The notes beneath the pieces are model-generated. The model did not search any database, was not told the origin of the DNA, and worked only from the letters and a program-made list of their open reading frames with translations. From Eggerthella sp. (GTDB taxonomy: Bacteria; Actinomycetota; Coriobacteriia; Coriobacteriales; Eggerthellaceae), in NCBI GenBank assembly GCA_030540085.1, contig JAUNWY010000003.1:84109-148108 (forward strand): a stretch of 64,000 nt of DNA, in the 5' to 3' direction. Below are positions 61,562 to 64,000 of this stretch, piece by piece. Numbering within the stretch: position 1 is the first letter of the stretch; each line of letters starts with the position of its first letter. A program made the translations under genes and the position numbers.

Positions 61562-62524
61562 GTGGAGGTTCTCACACACGCTGGGTTGCAAATGCTCATC
61601 CTGTTTACGGTGGTGCTGCTCGGCGCGGTGGCGCGCAAACTCCACTTGATGAACGACGCCTTTGACGCCCTGCTCTCTAAGCTCGTCATGACGGTGGCGC
61701 TTCCCGGCATGATCCTTGACTCGGTGCTGAGCAACACGAATTTGCCTGATTCCAACACCATCCTGATGTTGCTGGTGTATTCGACCGCGCTCTACTTTTT
61801 CATCTGCTTGTTTGCGTGGGTTTTCGTGCGTGTGGTGTATCGGGGTGTGCCGAAGCCGGCGCAGGGCGCGCATGCTTATCTCATATCGTTCGGCAATACG
61901 GGCTTTATCGGTTTCGCGGTTTTGGGCGCCATTATGGGGAATGATGCCGTGCTCTACGGTGCCGTTTACAACATTCCCTACAATGTCTTTATGTTCTCAG
62001 TGGGAATGCTGTTTATTGCAAGCACGGGAACAGAAGGCGTGGCAGCTAAAAAGCCGCTAAAAGAGCAGGTTAAGGCTATCGGCAAACAACTGATAAGCCC
62101 CTGCCTCATCAGCTGCTTCATCGCCATGTTCCTTGCCTTGTTCGGTATTACCGATTCTGGCTATATCGGGCAGACGTGCAACCTGTTGGGGCAGATGACG
62201 GTTCCGGCGGCCATGCTGGTAATCGGATCGACGCTTGCCAAGCAGCCCCTGAAGCAGATGGTGAACGACGGCTGGAGCTATCTCACTTCGTTTATGCGTT
62301 TAGCAGGTGTGCCGCTGCTTATCTTTTTCATAGGCGGTATCTTTATCCATGATCCGTATATTCTTGCGGTTATCGTTATCGAGTCGGCAATGCCAGCTGC
62401 CTCGTCTGGCATTATGATGTGCTTGGCCTATGGCGGCGATACCATGACTATGTCGCGCGGAACCTTCATAACCACCATCCTCTCGATCGTCACTTTGCCT
62501 CTGTTGGCGTTGTTGGTGGTGTAG
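61562..62524 (+). CDS. AEC family transporter, copy 2
   Basis: 320 residues, about ten helices, clear paralogue of the 60343 gene: VMTVALPGMILDSVLSNTNL, FGNTGFIGFAVLGAIMG, VPAAMLVIGSTLAKQPL, MPAASSGIMMCLAYGGD and TMSRGTF. GTG 61562 is preferred because AAGGGG lies six bases upstream and the protein then begins like the first copy (MEV). Tandem duplication is the likely origin; sequence divergence suggests different substrates. Confidence 0.92.
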   Translation: MEVLTHAGLQMLILFTVVLLGAVARKLHLMNDAFDALLSKLVMTVALPGMILDSVLSNTNLPDSNTILMLLVYSTALYFFICLFAWVFVRVVYRGVPKPAQGAHAYLISFGNTGFIGFAVLGAIMGNDAVLYGAVYNIPYNVFMFSVGMLFIASTGTEGVAAKKPLKEQVKAIGKQLISPCLISCFIAMFLALFGITDSGYIGQTCNLLGQMTVPAAMLVIGSTLAKQPLKQMVNDGWSYLTSFMRLAGVPLLIFFIGGIFIHDPYILAVIVIESAMPAASSGIMMCLAYGGDTMTMSRGTFITTILSIVTLPLLALLVV

Positions 62525-62591
62525 CTCCTGCTTCGTGGCGACTGGTGGGTGCGTTGGCCATAGGGAGAAGACAGCTATTGAAAGGCTTTCA

Positions 62592-63437
62592 ATGATTGAG
62601 TATCCAACTTCTTTGGAGGATCCGCGACTCGATGTGTATGCGCGCCTGACGGAGCTTCAGTTGCGCAATAAGCTTGAGCCGGAAAAGGGAATTTTCATCG
62701 CCGAATCGGACAAGGTTATCGACCGTGCGCTGGCGGCGGGCTATCAGCCAATTTCCCTCTTGGTGCCCGAGCATCGTTTTGAGCGCATGGCCGGTCTCGT
62801 GGATCGTGTGGGTGGCAATAAGCCTGCCGAAGAAGGTGGCCTTACCGTTTTCGTTATGCCCGCCGAAGAGGTTGAAAAGCTGGCGGGTTACGAACTGACC
62901 CGTGGTGTGCTGTGCGCAATGCGCCGCAAGCCTCTGCCCTCGGTGGAAGAAACGGTTGCCAATGCACGCCGCATTGCCATCCTGGAAGACATTACCAACC
63001 ACACCAACGTGGGCGCTGCCTTCCGCAGCGCTGCAGCGTTGGGGGTGGATGCGGTTTTGTGCACGCCTGCATGTTGCGATCCTTTGTACCGTCGTGCGGT
63101 TCGTGTTTCTATGGGCACGGTGTTCCAGGTGCCTTGGACGCGCATTGGGGAGCAGCCGGGGGAGGAATGGCCCCAGGGCGGCATTGCCAAGCTGCGAAGC
63201 CTAGGATTCAAGACCGCGGCCATGGCGCTTGACGACAATTCGGTAAGCCTCGACTGCCCTGAGCTCAAAGAATGTGAAAAACTTGCCATCATCATGGGTA
63301 CGGAGGGCGATGGCTTGTCGCAGCACACCATAGCTGCATGCGACTACACGGTGAAGATTCCTATGGCGCATGGAGTTGATTCACTTAACGTTGCTGCCGC
63401 AAGCGCCGTAGCGTTTTGGGAGCTAAGAGCACGATAG
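62592..63437 (+). CDS. TrmH/SpoU-family RNA 2'-O-methyltransferase
   Basis: 281 residues. N-terminal substrate-binding domain (L30e-like; EKGIFIAESDKVIDRAL) followed by a SPOUT catalytic domain with NHTNVGAAFRSAAALG, IIMGTEGDGLS and IPMAHGVDSLNVAAASAVAF, the three motifs of the knotted SAM site. Target RNA (rRNA or tRNA) cannot be told. ATG 62592 follows GAAAGG; the frame open 19 codons further is unlikely to be translated. Confidence 0.93.
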   Translation: MIEYPTSLEDPRLDVYARLTELQLRNKLEPEKGIFIAESDKVIDRALAAGYQPISLLVPEHRFERMAGLVDRVGGNKPAEEGGLTVFVMPAEEVEKLAGYELTRGVLCAMRRKPLPSVEETVANARRIAILEDITNHTNVGAAFRSAAALGVDAVLCTPACCDPLYRRAVRVSMGTVFQVPWTRIGEQPGEEWPQGGIAKLRSLGFKTAAMALDDNSVSLDCPELKECEKLAIIMGTEGDGLSQHTIAACDYTVKIPMAHGVDSLNVAAASAVAFWELRAR

Positions 63438-63563
63438 GCTCGCCTTTTCCTGTATATGGCAGATGGTACTCATATTGGGTTGTGGCGTTTTGGCGAATCG
63501 GCTGTTTGTTTGGCTCGACCATGCCAGATACGTTATAATCACAAAACGCCTTATGGCATACGC

Positions 63564-63637
63564 TGGGCCATCGTCCAATGGCAGGACCCTGGTTTTTGGT
63601 ACCAGTTATGTAGGTTCGAATCCTGCTGGCCCAGCCA
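63564..63637 (+). tRNA. tRNA-Gln (anticodon TTG)
   Basis: 74 nt with encoded CCA. Acceptor stem TGGGCCA/TGGCCCA, discriminator G, anticodon arm CTGGT-TTTTGGT-ACCAG giving TTG, T-arm GTAGGTTCGAATCCTGC. An intrinsic terminator follows. Confidence 0.97.
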
Positions 63638-63682
63638 TATATTTGAGAACGAAACCGCCTTCGGGCGGTTTTTTGTTGCTCT
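63618..63682. repeat. 65-base direct repeat over the tRNA-Gln 3' end, copy 1
   Basis: From the T-loop of tRNA-Gln through CCA and the terminator. An identical copy lies at 63806-63870, offset by 188 bases. A tRNA 3' end duplicated with its terminator is the usual footprint of integration at a tRNA gene. Confidence 0.9.
63652..63676 (+). terminator. Terminator of tRNA-Gln
   Basis: AAACCGCC, loop TTC, GGGCGGTTTTTT. The same hairpin recurs in the second copy of the direct repeat (63840-63864). Confidence 0.93.
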
Positions 63683-63727
63683 GTCGGATGCGAAGGATTC
63701 GAACCGATGAGGTGAAATCCCGTAAAG

Positions 63728-63759
63728 AAAACGTGCCTGCGGCACGTTTTTAGGGATTT
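63728..63759 (+). terminator. Hairpin in the spacer between the direct repeats
   Basis: AAAACGTGCC, loop TGC, GGCACGTTTTT. It is enclosed by AAATCCC (63715-63721) and GGGATTT (63753-63759), forming an outer stem. Confidence 0.75.
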
Positions 63760-63805
63760 GCCCGCAGGCGCTTGCGCCAAGGGGGAGAGCGCTCGCAGAG
63801 CGCGG

Positions 63806-63870
63806 GAATCCTGCTGGCCCAGCCATATATTTGAGAACGAAACCGCCTTCGGGCGGTTTTTTGTTGCTCT
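63806..63870. repeat. 65-base direct repeat over the tRNA-Gln 3' end, copy 2
   Basis: Contains the last 20 bases of the tRNA including CCA, then the terminator, but not the 5' half, so no second tRNA is made. Beyond it, bases 63871-64000 show no recognised gene. Confidence 0.9.
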
Positions 63871-64000
63871 CCTGGTGTATGCCCTGATTTTGGCGCATGA
63901 GCGATTCGTCCTTGGCGGGATTCGCCCTCCATCGCGGCGATCAGCAGTAGTGTCCCGAATGTTGGTGTCAGCCCGCCTGGAACCTTCTTCATTCTACGCC

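Noticed and set aside
63750..63992. 80-codon minus-strand frame at the window end
   Set aside because: Runs through the tRNA-derived repeat and terminator; no recognisable family and no visible start signal. Might be a remnant, but cannot be supported.

Overview
The window is a continuous stretch of a bacterial chromosome of moderately high G+C content. It is dense with genes, most of them housekeeping. The best guess is an anaerobic actinobacterium of the class Coriobacteriia, probably the Eggerthellaceae; the genus cannot be told from sequence alone. This is an inference. It rests on the gene repertoire: a one-carbon set fhs-fchA-folD, a menaquinone methyltransferase, ferredoxin-type aldo/keto reductases, an archaeal-type class I fructose-bisphosphate aldolase, hypAB and larBC nickel genes, a TsaB-RimI-TsaD fusion, and Shine-Dalgarno-led genes with frequent GTG and TTG starts.

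Layout. 0-6 kb: 3' end of truA, a sodium-symporter-family transporter, ychF, and two convergent Fe-S aldo/keto reductases, punctuated by a repeat family of inverted arms enclosing a terminator. 6-9.5 kb: larB, a short larC and a membrane Ser/Thr kinase, translationally coupled. 9.6-12 kb: a SWIM-domain protein and an AbiE-type toxin-antitoxin pair with an apparently leaderless promoter. 12-23 kb: a phospholipase C-like protein, an MFS exporter, serS, envelope and hypothetical proteins, a Ddl-like ATP-grasp enzyme, YtxH, PRC-barrel, VTT and TM2 membrane proteins, aldolase and a lone prepilin peptidase. 23.6 kb: tRNA-Leu(CAA). 24-36.8 kb: aminotransferase, HAD phosphatase, TetR regulator, then tilS, maf, hpt, ftsH, folP-folK, birA, mntP and a MATE exporter. 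36.8-39.1 kb: bioY inside a region full of degenerate tandem repeats. 39.1-41 kb: a two-component system. 41-45 kb: coaX and the one-carbon operon. 45-48.3 kb: tsaE and the triple fusion tsaB-rimI-tsaD. 48.4-54.4 kb: flavin reductase, menG, a divergent amidohydrolase lacking its metal ligands, then tatB-like, tatC, hypA and hypB. 54.7-64 kb: MFS transporter, alpha/beta hydrolase, CIRCE-controlled groES with groEL, a four-hairpin array, two auxin-efflux-type carriers, a SpoU-type methyltransferase, and tRNA-Gln(UUG) with a duplicated 3' end plus terminator.

How they work together. fhs, fchA and folD interconvert formyl-, methenyl- and methylene-tetrahydrofolate, and folP-folK makes the pterin precursor. 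hypA/hypB and larB/larC both point to nickel enzymes. birA and bioY cover biotin use and uptake, tilS/tsaE/tsaBD/truA tRNA modification, and tatBC export of folded proteins. No prophage, CRISPR array or intact insertion sequence was recognised. The most unusual content is non-coding: the covarying inverted-arm terminator elements, the tandem arrays around bioY, and the hairpin array after groEL.
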